From assembly GCF_034653275.1 (NCBI RefSeq), contig NZ_JAYEES010000001.1, positions 1,302,001 to 1,366,000 of the forward strand: a DNA stretch of 64,000 bases, read 5' to 3'. The translations under genes were made by a program, and so were the position numbers. Position 1 is the stretch's first letter; the number at the start of each line of letters is the position of its first letter. A model generated the notes under the pieces. It saw only the letters and a list, made by a program, of their open reading frames with translations, was not told the origin of the DNA and searched no databases. Origin of the DNA: Nitrospirillum sp034653275. GTDB lineage: Bacteria > Pseudomonadota > Alphaproteobacteria > Azospirillales > Azospirillaceae. Below, piece after piece: positions 25,067 through 40,000 of this stretch.

Positions 25067-28000
25067 TCAGAAGTCAAAGGTGGCATGCAACACCCCGGCG
25101 TGGCTCTGGTAGTCGCGGCGTAGCTCACCTGAGTATTCCAGCCGCAGCTTGAAGCCGTCGCCCTGGTCCAGGGTGGCCCCCACGCCGATGCCTAGGCCAT
25201 CGGCCGCGGTGCGGCCGGTGCTACTGACGAAGCTGGTGCCGGCCAGGACGCTGGTGGTGGCGATGGGTCCATTCAAATAGTCGTGCACCCAGGTCAGGCG
25301 CAGGTCCGGCAGCAGCCGGCCCCATGCCGTCCCTATAGTACCCGACAGCTTGGCGCCCAGCTCCTGCGTCAGGTTGTCCACCTTCAGGGCGCCCACCGCC
25401 ATGTTGGCCACGCCGGCGTCATGCTCGTCATAGGCGTGGTTGGTCAGGCGCACGGCCCGCAGGCTGGCCTGCGGCGTCAGGGTGAAGCTGGCGGAGACCG
25501 GCAGGTCATAGCCCACCGTCACCTTGCCCAGATACTGTTCCCCGCCATAGTTGGCGTTGGCGCGGGCGCCCAGGAAGCTGATCCACCGGCGCTGGTCGTA
25601 GTGGTTGTAGCCGAAGCTGGCCTGGCCCTCGACCGACAGGCGATGGTCCGCCCAGTCGGGCCGCCAGACGCTGTAGGCCGTCAGCTGGTAGCTGGCCGCC
25701 TTGGTCTGGCTGCCGGCGGCGCTGCCCTCGCCATTGACCGAGCCGTTCAGCCAACTGAAGGCCAGGCCCGCCATGACATCGTCGTTGGCGTACCAGTCGA
25801 CGCCCAGCACCAGACCGGCCGTGGTCCCGCTGTAGCCCGCCGCGTCGGCGTTGTTGCCGCGCAGTACGCCGCCGCCCAGGATCTCGCCCCACACCGCCCC
25901 CTGCTGACCGTCGGAGCCGGCCGCCGCCCCCTTGCCGTTTACATCCCCCATTGGGCCATCCATATACGCCGCCGCATGCTGCTGGTGTTGGCTGATGGCG
26001 TTGGTGAAGGGTGTCACGGAGAAGGTGTTGATCTGCGGCGTCAGCTGGCTGGGCGACAACTGCGTCACCGCCAGTTGCTGCGCCTCGCCCGACAGCTTGG
26101 ACAGGCGGGTCAGCACCGCCGCCTGGAAGGCCTGGGCCGCAGCCGTATCGCTGTTGGCGATGACATCCAGCGCCCGGCCGGTGCCCACCCCCGGCCCGCC
26201 CGCCGCCAAGCCCACGGCCGTGTAGCGCGTGCTGGGCTGGGTGGGGCTGGTCGGGCCCGTGGGGCCGGTGGTGCCGCCGCTGCCGCCGCTGAGCGTCAGG
26301 ATCAGGTCCGTGGCGCCGTTGGCGGTGATGGTGGAACTGGTGACGGTGTAGCCGGCGGCCGTCAGGGTCAGGTTGCTGGCCGTCAGCGTGGAGCCGGCCG
26401 ACGCGATGGTGTAGCTGCCCGCCGACAGCTGCCCGCCGTTGACCGCCGTCAGGGTCACCGACCCGCCCGTCAGGTTGGCGCTGCCGCTGATGACCAGGGT
26501 GCCGTAGCTGGTGGTGGAACTGACACCGATGACCAGATTGCCGGCCGTCTGGCTGTAGCTGCCGGTGATGTTCACGGCACTGTTCACCAGCAGGGTGGCC
26601 CCGCTGTTGAACACGCCGTGGCTGCCGACGTTGATGCGGTCGTTCAACATCATGACGCCGCGCACGAAGCGCAGGTCGGAGCGGGTGTTGGTGATGGTGC
26701 CGCCGGTGAACACGCCCGGTGCGGCATCCGTGCCGCCCGCGACCACCAGGTCGTTGGCCGACAGGTTCACCACGTTGCCGCTGAGGGTGCCGCTGTTGGC
26801 CAAGGTTCCCAGCGTGCCGGATCCTGCGATGTACAGCGCCGTGGCGCCACCCGCCGTGTTGGCCAAGGTGCCGGTAACGGTCAGCGTGTCCAGGCTGGCA
26901 CCGATATAGTCGTTGCCCGCCGCCGCTGCCAAGTTGCTGCCGCTGGTCACGGCCGTGGCCGACAGACCGGTGATGCCGCTGGTGACGGTGGCCCCGGCGT
27001 AATTGGAGCCGGTGCCGCCCTGGATCAGGGTGACCCGGTCGCCCGCCAAGTAGTTGCCCACCGCGCTGACCCCGGCGTTGACCACGCCGCCCGTCACGTT
27101 GGCAGCCCCGCTGACGGTCAGCACATGGCCGCCCGTGGTCAGGGTGCCGCTGCTCTGGCTGAAGTTGCCCGTGACCGCCACGTCACTGGCCAGCGCGATG
27201 CTGGCGCCGGCGTTGCTGACCGTGTGCGTCGCCACGTTGAGGGTGTCGCCCAGGCTGATGGCGCCGGACGCGAACACCACGTTGGACCCGGTGTTGGTGA
27301 TGGTGCCGCCGGTGAAGCGACCCACGGCACCGTTGCCGCCGCCGTTAATGGTCAGGTCGCGGGTGCTGGTGTTGACCACATTGCCGCTGATGGTGCCGCT
27401 GTTGGCCAGGCTGCCCAGCGTGCCCGTGCTGGCGATGTACAGCGCCGTGGCGCCGCCCGCCGTGTTGGCCAGCGTGCCGGTGACGTTCAGCGTGGTCAGG
27501 CTGGCGCCGATGTAGTCGTTGCCCGCCACCGCCAGCAGGTTGCTGCCGCTGACCGCCCCCTTGGCGTCCAGGCCCGTCAAGCCGCTGGTGACCACGGCCC
27601 CGGTGTAGGACGAGCCCGCCCCGCCCTGGATCATGGTCACGCTATCGCCGACGAAATAGTTGCCCACACCGGAGACGCCGGCGCTGACCGTGCCGCCGCT
27701 GACCAGCGCCGGGCCGCTGACCGTCAGCACATGGCCGTTCACGGTCAGGCTGCCGGAACTCTGGGCATAGGTGCCGGTGACGCCCACGTCCGTGGTCAGC
27801 ACGATGGCCGCCCCGATGTTGCTGACCGTGTGCGTGCCGCCCACGTCGATCTGGTCGCTCAGGGCCACCGCGCCCGAGGCGAACACCACGTTGGCGCCCG
27901 TGTTGCGGATGCTGCCGCCGCCGAAGCTGCCCACCACCGTGCCGCTGCCACCGGTGATGGTCAGATCCCGGGCGGAGACGTTGGTGATGTTACCGCTGAT

Positions 28001-31000
28001 CAGGCCGCTGTTGGCCAGGCTGCCCAGGGTGCCCGTGCCGGCGATGTACAGCGCCGTGGCGCCGCCCGCATTGTTGGCCAGCGTGCCCGTCACACTGAGC
28101 GTGGCCAGGCTGGCGCCGATGTAGTCGTTGCCCGCCACGGCTGCCAAGTTGCTGCCGCTGGCGGCACCCGTGGCGTCCAGGCCCGTCAGGCCGCTGACCA
28201 CCGTGGACCCGGTGTAGGTCGAGCCGTCGCCGCCCCGGATCAGGGTGACGCTGTCGCCCACCAGGTAGTTGGCCGTGCCCGCCATGCCGGCATTGACCAC
28301 CCCGCCCGTGACCTGCGCCGCCCCGCTGACGCTCAGGACATGCCCGGCCACCGACAGCGTGCCCGCCGTCTGGCTGTAGTTGCCCGTCACCGCCACGTCG
28401 CTGGCCAGCGTCAGGCTGGCGCCCGTGTTGGCCACCGTGTGGCCGGTCACGTCGATGGCGTCGGCCAGGCTGACGGCACCCGACGCGAAGGTCAGGTTGC
28501 TCAGGCTGTTGCGGATGGTGCCACCGGAGAAGCCGCCCACCGCGCCGCCGGTGCCGCCCACGACCACCAGATCATTGGCGCTATTGTTGACCACGTTGCC
28601 GATGATGGCCCCGCTGTTGGCCAGGGTGCCCAGGCTGCCGGCGCTGGTGATCAGCACCGCCGTGGCGGCGTTGATGGTGCCGCTGTTGGTCAGGGTGCCC
28701 AGAGTGCCGCCGACATAGTCGCTGAGCAGCGTCAGCAGCAGGTCGGTGGCCGATCCGTTCGTGCCACTGCCCAGCGTGGCGCTGAAGCCGCTGGCGGCCG
28801 CGCTGAGGCCGCTGGTGGTCAGGGTCCCACCCACCTCGGCGATGGTGTAGCTCTGGCCCGCGATCAGGTTGCTGCCCGACAGCGCCGTCACGGCGACGGT
28901 GCCGCCGGTGAAGGCGGCGTCGCCGCTGACCAGCAGCTCACCCGCCGTGCCGCTGCCGATGCCCATGGCCAGCGTGCCCGCCGACTGGCTGTAGTTGCCC
29001 GTCACGCTGATGGCGTTGGTCAGCAGCACGTTGGCCCCACTGTTCACCAGCGTGCCCGTGCCGACATTCACCTGGTCGTTCAGCAGCAGGTTGCCGCCGG
29101 CCAGTTCCACGTTGGCCAGCGTGCTGGTGATGGTGCCGACGGCGCCGTTCTGGCCCGTCAGGGTGCCGGTCACCGTGCCCGCGCCACCGGTGATGGACAG
29201 GCCGGTACCGCCGGCGTTGGTGATGTTGCCGGATATCGTGCCGCTATTCGCCAGGGTGCCCAGCATGCCGGTGGAGGCGATGTACAGCGCCGTGGCGCCA
29301 CCCGCCGTGTTGCTCAAGGTACCGGTGACGTTCAGCGTGTTCAGGCTGGCGCCGATATAGTCGTTGCCGGCCACGGCCAGCAGGCTGGTGCCGCTGGTGG
29401 TGCCGATGGCCGACAGCCCGGCCAGGCCGCTGGTCACCGTGGCGCCGGCGTAGCTGGAACCCGCGCCGCCCTGGACCAGGGTGGTGCTGTCGCCCACCAG
29501 GTGGTTGGCCGCACCGCTCAAGCCGGCATTCACCACACCGCCCGTCACCTGCGCGGCACCACTGACGTTCAGGCCATGGCCGGCCACCGACAGCGTGCCG
29601 GCCGTCTGGCTGAAGTTGCCCGTCACGGCCAGGTCGCTGCCCAGGGTCAGGCTGGCGCCGTTGTTGGCGACCGTGTGGCCGGTGACGTCGATGGCATCGC
29701 CCAGGCCGACCGCGCCGCTGGCGAAGGTCAGGTTGCTCAGGCTGTTGCGGATGGTGCCGCCGCTGAATAACCCTGTCGCCGTGCCGCTGCCACCCGCGAT
29801 CACCAGATCATGGCTGCTGCTGTTGAGCAGGTCGCCGATCAGGGCGCCGCTGTTGGCCAGCGTGCCCAGAGTACCGCTAGCCGCGATATAGACGGCCGTG
29901 GCGGCGGTGAGGGTCCCGGTGTTGGCCAAGGTGCCCAGCGTGCCGCCGATGTAGTCGTTGCCTATCACCGCCAGCAGGTTGGTGCCCACCACGCCCTGGC
30001 TCACCACCAGGCAGGTGAGGCTGCCCTGGACCACCGCGCCGAGGTAGCTGGACCCGGCGCCGCCAGCGACCAGTGTCGTGGCACTGCCGGCCAGGAAGTT
30101 TCCCGTGGACGCGAAATCCGCGAGCACGGTGCCGCCGCTCAGGCTGGCGGCACCGCTGACGGCCAGGGCCCCACCGCTGGCGATGTCCAGGGTCAGGGTG
30201 CCCGCACTCTGGCTATAGTTGCCGGTGACGCTGACCAGGCTGTCCAGGAGTACCGAGGCGCCGCTGTTGACCAGGGTGTGGCCGGTCACGTTCACGGCGT
30301 CGTTCAGCAGCAGGTTGCCGGAGGCGAGATCCACGTCGCCAAGGGTGTTGGTGATGGTGCCCTGGCTGCCGGCGGTGTAGCCGGTCAGCGTGCCCACGAC
30401 CGTTCCGCTGCCGCCGGTGATGCTGAGGGTGTTGGCCGACAAGTTCAGGATGTTGCCGGTGACGGTGCCGCTGTTGGCCAGAACGCCCAGGCTGGCGCTG
30501 GTGTCGAGATAGAGGGCGGTAGGTGCGGTGATCAGGCCGCTGTTGGCCAGCGTGCCGATGGTGCCGGCATTGTAGACGCCATAGGTGGCGCCCAGGATGG
30601 TGCCGCCGTTCAGCACCGTGGCGATGTTGCCGGTGTTGTAGAGGCCGGCGGCCGTAGGCGCGCCGGCATCGATCAGCGATCCGGTGTTGACGAAGACGTC
30701 GATGGTGCCGGCGTTGTAGAGGGCCATCTGGCCGGCGACGGTGCCGCTGTTGCTGAGCGTACCGATGCTGGCTCCCGCCTGGTTGCCCAGGCCGGTGACG
30801 CTGCCCGTGACGGTACCGGCATTGCCCAGGGTGCCGATGGTGCCGCTGTTGCTGATGCCGGCGACGCTGCCCAGGACGGTGCCGTCATTGCTGAAGCTGC
30901 CGACCTGGCCCTGGTTCATCACGGCGATGGTGCCGATCAGGGTGCCGGTGTTGAACAGGCTGCCGATGGTGCCGCCGGCGGCGACATGGACGGCCGTCGG

Positions 31001-34000
31001 GGCGTTGATCACCCCGCTGTTGCCCAGACTACCCAGCGTGTCGCCGACATAGTTGTTGGCGATCATGGCCAGCAGGTCGACATTGCCGCCGATGGTGACG
31101 GTGCTGAGCGTCACGCCCACGCTGGCCACGTTCACCAGGGCCGTCAGCCCGGTATAGCTGGAACCGGCACCACCCACGACCAGGGTGCCCAGCACGCCGC
31201 CCGCCAATTGGTTGCTGGCTGCCGAGACCGAGGCCGCCACCGTGCCACCGCTGAGTGCTGCGATGCCGGTGACCACAAGTTGGTTGGCGTCCAGAAGCAG
31301 GCTGCCGCTGGTCTGGCGGTAGTCGCCGATGATGGTCAGGGTGTTGGCCAGGTGCAACGAGGCACCGGTGTTGGACACCGTGTGGCCCGCCGCAGCGATC
31401 ATATCGTTCAACAACAGGGTACCGCCGGCGAAGACCACGTCGCCGCCGGTACTGGTCAGCGTACCGATGCCGGACCGGCCCGTCAGCGTGCCGACCAGGG
31501 TGCCGGCGCCGCCCGTGATCACCAGCGCGCCGGCGCCGTTGTCCAGGATATCGCCGGCGATGGTGCCGCTGTTGGCGATGGTGCCCAGGCTGCCCAGGTT
31601 GACCAGGGCATGGGCGGTGCCGGTCAGCAGGCCGCTGTTGACCAGGGTGGCGAGGGTGCCGCTGCCGGCCACATAGATGGCGGTGGCCGCCGACAGGGTG
31701 CCGCTGTTGGTAACGCTGCCCAGCGAACCACCGACATAATCGTTGCCGACCGTGAGGGTCAGGCCATTGCTGACGGTGCCCTGCGCGGCGGACAGGCCGG
31801 TGATGCCGCTGACCTGCAGCTGTGCCGTCACGGTGGCGCCGCCGGCCGCCCGCAGCAGCGTGCTGGTCCCCACCAGATAGTTGGCGGTGGACGACAGGCT
31901 GGCCAGCACGGTGCCGCCGACGGTGGCGGTGCCGCTGACCACCAGTTCAGCCGCCTGGGTGTCATTCCGCGTCAGCACCAGGCTGCCGCCGACCTGGCTA
32001 TAATCGCCGCTGACCGTCACGGCATTGGCCAGCGCCAGGGTCGCGCCGCTGTTCACCACGGCATGGCCGGTGGCGGCGAGATCATCGTCCAGCAGCAGGG
32101 CACCGGCCGCGAAGACCACGTTGCCCCGGGTATTGGTGATCGTGCCCATACCGGACTGGCCCGTCAGCGTGCCCAGGCCGCCGCCGGCACCGGTGAATAC
32201 CAGGTCCTGCGCCGCGTCGTTCACGATAGCGCCGCGGATCACGCCGCTGTTGGCGATGGTGCCCAGGGTGCCGTCATTGTACAGCGCCGTGACACCCGCC
32301 AAGGTGCCGCCGGCGGCGTTCATCAGAACCACCAGCGTGCCGCTGTTGTAGAGGCCGACGGTGCCGGTGATGGTGCCGCTGTTGGAAACGGTGGCGATGC
32401 CGCCGCCATTGTACAGGCCGGCACGGGACATGGCGCTGATCAGGCCCGTGTTGCTGACCAGGGCGGCCGTACCGATATTGTGGAAACCGTCACGGCCGCC
32501 GGTGATGGTGCCGCTATTGGCAAGGGTGCCCAAGGTGCCGGCGTTGGCGGCCGCACTGCTGGACCCCATGACGGTGCCGTCGTTCACCAGGGTGCCGACG
32601 ACCCCGTTGTTGGCGACGCCGATCACACCGCCCGACAACAGGCCGGTGTTGGACAAGGTGCCGACGCTGCCGGTGGCGGCAACGTAGCCGGCGGTGCGGA
32701 CGCCGGTGATGGTGCCGCTGTTCGACGCGTTGCCGATGGCGCCGCCGATATAGTCGTTGGCGAACTGTAGCAGCAAGGCGCTGGTGCCCGCCACCGTCAC
32801 GATGGTGGTGTTGCCCGCGAAGCCGGCCAGGGCGGTGATGAGATTGGCGCCGCTGAGGTCGATGCCACCGCCAGCCTGCATCAGGGTATAGCCGTTGCCA
32901 TAGAGATAGGTGCCGCCGGCGCTGAGCGTAGCCTGAACCATGCCACCGCTGACGACGATGGCCTGACTGGCGACCAGGCGGCCGGCGCCGGGGTCAATGC
33001 TGAGGGTGCCGCCGGTCTGGGCGTAGGCGCCGGTAATGCTGACCTGGCTGGACAGCCGCAAGGCAGCACCGCTGTTCACCACCGTGTGGCCGGTGGCATC
33101 GATGGCGTCGGCCAGCAGCAGATCGCCGGACGCGAACACCACATTGGAAAGGTTATTGACGATGGTGCCGCCGGTGAAGGTGCCCACCGTGCCGCCGGCC
33201 CCGCCGCCGATGGAGAGATCCACGGCCGACAGGTTGCGGATGTTGCCGGCCAGCGTGCCGGTATTGGCCAGTTGGCCCAAGCTGCCGCCGGCCGCGATAT
33301 AGACGGCCGTGGCAGCCGACAGGCTGCCGCTGTTGGTCAATGTGGCGTAGGCGCCGCCGATATAGTCGTTCTCCGCCACCAGCAGCAGGGTGTCGCCGTT
33401 GACGGCACCGGTGCCGGTCAAGCCGGTGAGGACCGAACTGATCGTGGCACCGCTGTAGTTTGACCCGTTACCGCCGGCCACCAGAGTGCCCAGCGTACCT
33501 GCCAGGTAGTTGCCGGTGGCGGCCAAGGTGGCCAGGACGGTACCGCCGGTGATGCTGGCCGCACCGCTGGCCGTCAGCCCATTGTTCACGGTGGCCCCCA
33601 GGATGCCGGCCGCCTGGCTGTAGGCGCCAGTGACGCTGACGGCGTCCGCCAGCTGCAGGTTGGCGCCGGCATTGACCACGGTATGGCCCGTGGCCTGAAT
33701 GCCGTCGTTCAGCCAGATGGTGCCGCTGGCCAGGACCACATCGCCACCGACGGCGATGGTGCCCTGGCTGCCCAGGGTGCTGCCGGTGAAGGTGCCCTGG
33801 GTAGCGCCGCTGCCGCCGACGATGGTCAGGGTGCCGGCGGCCACCCGGATATCGCCGGCGATGGTGCCGCTGTTGCCCAGGGTGTCGAGGCGCCCACCTC
33901 CGGTCACCAGGACACCGCCGCTGAGCTGGCCCTGGTTGTCGAGGGAAAGCAGCGTACCGGTGCCGCCGATGGAAACGGTGGCGATGCCGCCGACGTTCAG

Positions 34001-37000
34001 GGCGGAGGCGACCGCGCCGCCGGCGATGGCCAAGCCGGCGGTCTGCCCTGTCAGAGTGCCGACATTGTCGAGGAAAGTGATCAGGCCGCCGTTGTTGCGC
34101 AGGCCATAGGTGCCGCCCCCAATGGAACCGTCATTCACCAGCGCGCCGACGGTGCCGACATTGCGCAGGCCGGCGTTCTGGCCGACCAGCGTGGTGCTGT
34201 TGGTCAAGGTGCCCAGCGACGCTGTGGTGGCCACATACAGCGCCGTGCTGGCGTTGTTGACCGCGCCGGTGATGGACAGCGTGGCGAGCGTGCCGCCAAT
34301 ATAGTCGTTCAGCGCCACAGCCTGCAGGGCGTTGTTCGCCACCGTACCGCCCAGACCGAAGCCGGTCACCAGATTGGTGATGCCGAGGCCCGTATAGTCG
34401 GACCCCGCACCGCCCTGCACCAGCGGCCCCAGGATGCTGCCGGCCATATAGTTGGCGGTGCCCGACGCGCTGGTGATGGTGGCGGTGCCGCCCGTGAACC
34501 GTGCCGCCCCAGTGACGGACAGCATGTCGCTGCCGATGCCCAACCGCAGGCTGCCGCCCGTCTGGTCGTAGTCGCCGGTGACGGCGACGGTACCGCCGAG
34601 CGTCAGGTTGGCGCCGCTGTTCACCACCGTGTGGCCGGTGGCGTCGATGGCGTCGGCCAAGCGCACATCGCCGGACGCGAAGACCAGGTTAGACAGGCTG
34701 TTGACGATGGTGCCGCCGCTGAAGGTGCCCACGGTGCCGCCGGACCCGCCGCTGATGGACAGATCAAAGGATGAGAGGTTGCGGATGTTGCCGGCCAGCG
34801 TGCCGCTGTTGGCCAACCGTCCCAGGCTGCCGGCGGCGGCGATATAGACGGCCGTGGCGGCCGACAGGCTGCCGCTGTTGCTGAGCGTGGCGTAAGCGCC
34901 GCCGATGTAGTCGTTGCCGCCCACGAACAACAGGCTGTCGCCGCTGGCCGCCCCGCTGCCGGTCAGACCGGTCAGGGCGGAGGCCACCACAGCACCGCTG
35001 TAGTTGGAACCGGCGCCGCCGGTCCCCAGGGTGCCCAGCGTACCCGCCAGATAGTTGCCGGTGGCATCCAGGGTGGCCAGGACGGTGCCGCCGGTGATGC
35101 CGGCGACGCCGCTGACCGTCAGGCCGTGGTCCACGGTGACACCCAGGGTGCCCGCCGTCTGGTTGTAGGCACCCGTGACGCTGGTGCCGCCGGCCAACGC
35201 CAAATAGGCGCCGGTATTGACCACGGTCGCTGCCCGCACGCTGTCGTTCAGCAGGACATTGCCGCCGGCCAGCACCAGGTTGCCGCCGGCAATGCTGAGG
35301 GCGCCTTGGCTGCCCAGGGTAGCCCCGGTGAAGATGCCCATCACCGTGCCGCTGCCGCCGGTGACGGTCAGGTCGCCCGAGGTGGCCACGTCGCCCTTGA
35401 TGATGCCGGCATTGGCCAGCAGGCCGATGGTGCCCGCGGAAATGCCCATGCTGCCGCCGGCGATGGTGCCCTGGTTGATGAGGGTGCCCAGGATGCCGGC
35501 ATCCACACCCACCACGCCACCGCCGACCACGCCCAGACTGGTGATGGACAGCAGGCCGATGGCGCCGGCGCCGCCGATGCCGGCGTTGGTGGTGCCGAGG
35601 ATGGTGCCGCTATTGATCAGGATACCAATGGAACCGGCATTCTCGATGCCGCTGGCGGCACCGCTGATCAGACCGCCAACATTGTTGACGACGGTGCCAA
35701 GTCCGCCCGTCTGCTCCACATGGATCCGGGTGGCAATGCTGCCGCTGTTGGACAGCAGGCCTAGCGTGCCGCTGACATCGAACGTGCCGCCGATGGTGCC
35801 GCCGTTGATCAGCGTATCGATGACGCCGTCCGCGAGCAGGCCGCCCAGGGTGCCATCGTTGGCCAGCGTATGGATGAGGCCGGTGTTATGGAGGCCGACC
35901 CCGCCGCCAGTGATGGTGCCGCTGTTCAACAGCGTGCCGATGGTGCCCAGGTTGGCGACGGCGGTGCTGCCGACGCTGCTGATCACGCCGCTGGCGTTGA
36001 CCAGGGTGCCCAGGGTGCCTGTCTGGGCCACATAGACGGCGGCGCCGTTCTGGACGCTGAGCGTCCCGGTGTTGCCCAGGCTGGCGTAGGTGCCGCCGAT
36101 ATAGTCGTTCCGCGCCACCCCCACCAGGGCGGTGCCGGCGATGGCACCGCTGAGGGTCAGGCCGATGGCGTCATCGGTCACCACCACGCCGGCGTAGTCG
36201 GAGCCGGCACCGCCGGCAACCAGTGTCCCCACCGTGCCGGCCTGCAGGTAATTGCCGGCGGCGGCACCGATCAGCTGCACCTGCCCGTTGGTCAGGCTGG
36301 CGCTGCCGCTGGCGGACAGCTCACCGGCGCCTGTCACCAGGACCAGGGTGCCGCCCGTCTGGGCATAGTTGCCGGTGACGCTGACGGCGCCGGTCAGGGT
36401 CAGGTCGGCGCCGATGTTCCGTACCGTGTTGCCGCCGACATTGACGCTGTCGTTCAGCAGCACGTCGCCGGACGCGAAGATGACGTTGCCCAGGGTGTTG
36501 GTGATGATGCCCTGGTTGGTCAGGGCGGCACCGGTGAAGGTGCCGGTCCCAATGGTGGTATTGCCCAGAGTGCCACCCGTGATGGTCAGGTTGGGCGTGG
36601 CCGTGGCGTTGTTGATGATGTTGCCGGCGATGGTGCCGCCGTTGGCCAGTGCGAAGAACTGGCCTTGGGCGCCGATGCTCAGCGCGGTGGCGCCACTGAT
36701 CACACCGCTGTTGAAGTTGAGGATGGATCCCAGCGTGCCGCCGTCCCGCACCTGGACGCCGCCGCTGATCCGCCCGATATTGCCCAGCGCGAACACCGAA
36801 CCACCGCCGCTGATGGCGACAGTGGCGATGCTGCCGTCATTCAGGGCGAACATGACGCTGCCGCCGTCCACCGCCAGGCCGGCCGTCTGGCCCGCCAGGG
36901 TGCCGTGGTTGCCGAGGAAGGTGATGGCGCCGCCGCTGTTGCGCAGGCCATAGGCGCCGCCGGCGATCGTCCCGTCGTTCAGCAGCGCGCCGATGGTGCC

Positions 37001-40000
37001 GAAATTGCGCAGGCCGGCGTTCTGACCCACCAGCGAGGTGCTGTTGGTCAGCGTGCCGCTTATGGACGCGGTGGAGGCGACATACAACGCCGTGCTGGCG
37101 TTGCTGACGGCATTGGTGATGGACAGCGCGGCCAATGTGCCGCCGACATAGTCGTTCAGCGCCACGGCCTGCAGGGCGTTGTTCGTCACTGTGCCGCCCA
37201 GGCCGAAGCCGGTCACCGTGTCGGTGATGCCGAGGCCGCTATAGTCGGACCCCGCCCCACCCTGCACCAGGGTGCCAAAGATGCTGCCGGCCATATAGTT
37301 GCCGGTGGCAGAGAAACCGGTAACGGTGGCGCCGCCGCCTGCGAACCGAGCCGCCCCGGTGACCGACAGCAGGTCGCTGCCGATACCCACCCGCAGGCCG
37401 CCGCCCGTCTGGCTGTAATCGCCGGTGACGGCCACGGTGCCGCCCAGGGTCACGGCGGCGGCGCTGTTCACCAGGGTGTGGCCGGTCACATCGACGGCAT
37501 CGGCCAGGCGCACATTGCCGGACGCGAGCACCACGTTGGACAGGGTGTTGATCAGGGTGCCACCGGTGAAGGTGCCCACCGTGCCGCCGGCCCCGCCGGT
37601 GATGGATAGGTCGATGGCTGACAGGTTGCGGACGTTGCCGGCCAGCGTGCCGGTGTTGGAAAGATTGCCCAGGCTGCCGGTGGCCGCGATGTAGACGGCC
37701 GTCGCGGCCGACAGGCTGCCGCTGTTGCTCAGCGTGGCATAGGCGCCGCCGATATAGTCATTGCCACCCACGAACAGCAGGGTGCCGCCGCTGGACGCGC
37801 CACTGCCCACCAGACCGGTCAAGGCGGAGACCACGCTGGCGCCGTAGCCGGACCCGTTGGCGCCGGCCGCCAGGGTGCCCAGCGTACCCGCCAGATAGTT
37901 GCCGGTGGCGGCCAGGGAGGCCAGGACCGTGCCGCCGGTGATGTTGGCGACGCCGCTGGCCGTCAGGCCGTTGTTCACCGTGACGCCCAGGGTGCCGACC
38001 GTCTGGCTGTAGCCGCCCGCGACGCTGACGGCGCCGGCCAACTGAAGGTTGGCGCCGCTGTTGATCAGGGTGTGGCCGCTGACGACGACGTTGTCGTTCA
38101 GCAGGATGTTACCACCCGCCATCACCACATTGCCGCTGGTGACGGTGATGGTGCCCCGGTTGGTCACGGTGGCGCCACTGAAGGTGCCCGCCACCGTGCC
38201 GGTGCCGCCGGTGATGGTCAGGGTGCCGGACGTGGCCTGGATGTCGCCCAGGATCGTGCCGCTGTTGTTCAGCAAGTCCGGCTGGCTGGTGAGGGACAGG
38301 GCGTTGGCGCCACTGATCAGGCCGCTGTTCAGGATGGTGCCGAAGGAACCGGACAGGGCCGTGCCGCCGGCACCGGTGGCCTGGATGGTGCCACTGTTGA
38401 TCACCGTGCCCGCGGCGTTGGAGAAAAAGACGCCGTACTGGGCGCCGCTGATCAAACCTCGGTTGACCAGGGTGCCCAGGGAGCCGGCGTTCCCGATGCC
38501 GCTGGCGGCGCCGCTGATCACGCCGCCGATGCTGTTGATGAAGGTGCCGATTCCCCCGGTCTGCTCCACATAAATCCGCGTGCCGATGGTGCCGCTGTTG
38601 GACAGCAGGCCCAGCGTACCCCTGACATCGAACGCGCCGCCGATGGTGCCGCTGTTAACCGCCATGTCGATGACGCCGTCCGCGAACAGGCCGCCCAGGG
38701 TGCCGTCGTTGGTCAGCGTATGGATGAGGCCGGTGTTGTAAAGGCCGACCCGGCCGCCGGTGATGGTGCCGCTGTTCGACAGCGTGCCGATGGTGCCCAG
38801 GTTGGCGACGGCGGTGCTGCCGACGCTGCTGATCACGCCGCCGGTGTTGGCCAAGGTGCCCAGGGTGCCTGTCTGCGCCACATAGACGGCGGCGCCGTTC
38901 TGGACGCTGAGCGTCCCGGTGTTGCCCAGGCTGGCGTAGGTGCCGCCGATGTAGTCGTTCCGCACGACGGCGATCAGGTTTTTGCCGATGGTGACGCCGG
39001 CCAGGCTGAGACCGGCGCCATCGCCGCTGAGCGTCACGTCGGCGTAGTCCGACCCGGCGCCGCCGGTCACCAGGGTTCCCACTGTGCCGCCCTGGAAATA
39101 ATTGTTGGTGGCGGCCCCCACCAGTTGCACCTGCCCGTTGGTCAGGCTGGCGCTGCCGCTGACCGCCAGCAGGCCGCCGCCGACCGCCACGCCCAGGCTG
39201 CCCCCCATCTGGATGTAGTCGCCGGTGATGTTGACGGTGTTGGCGACCGTGATGCCGGCGCCAATATTGCGCACGGCAAAGCCGTTGGTGGTGATGCTGT
39301 CATTCAACAGCAGGCCGCCGCCGGCGAAGACCACGTCGGCGTACCTGGTGGTGATGCGGCCCTGGTTGGTCAGGTTGACGCCGGTCAGAGTGCCGATGGT
39401 GCCGCCGGTGCCCCCAGCGATGGTGAGGACGGCCGCCAGCGTTCCCGGCCCCGCATTGGATGGGTCGAAGTTGTTGTAGATGTCGCCGGCGATGGTGCCG
39501 CTGTTGACCAGCAGGTCCACCTGGCTGCCCACGAAAATGTCCAGGGCGGTACCGCCCTTGATCAACCCGGCGTTGACGATGGTGTCGATTTTCCCGCCGT
39601 TGAAGATGCCAACGCCGAAACCGGGGCCGGTGATGGTGCCGGAATTGGCCAGGCGGGCGATGGTTCCGGAATCAGCCAGGGCGAAGGTCGCGCCACTGCT
39701 GATCGTGCCACCGTTGTCCAGAAGGCCGACGGTGCGGTCGTTATAGAAGCCCACCCCGTTGGTGGACATCAGGGTGCCGCTGTTGGTCAGGGTGTTGATG
39801 GTGCCGTAGTTGCGCAGGGCGACGTTGGTCCCGCCACCGATCAACCCGCTGTTGGTCAACGTGTCGATGGCGCCGCTGTTGATCATGTCCGACCGGACGG
39901 CGGTGATGCTCCCGCTGTTGCCGAAGGTGCCGATGCTGCCGCTGTTATTGACGGCGAGCCCGGAGGTCACGGTGGCGGCGATGGTGCCGCTGTTGGTCAG

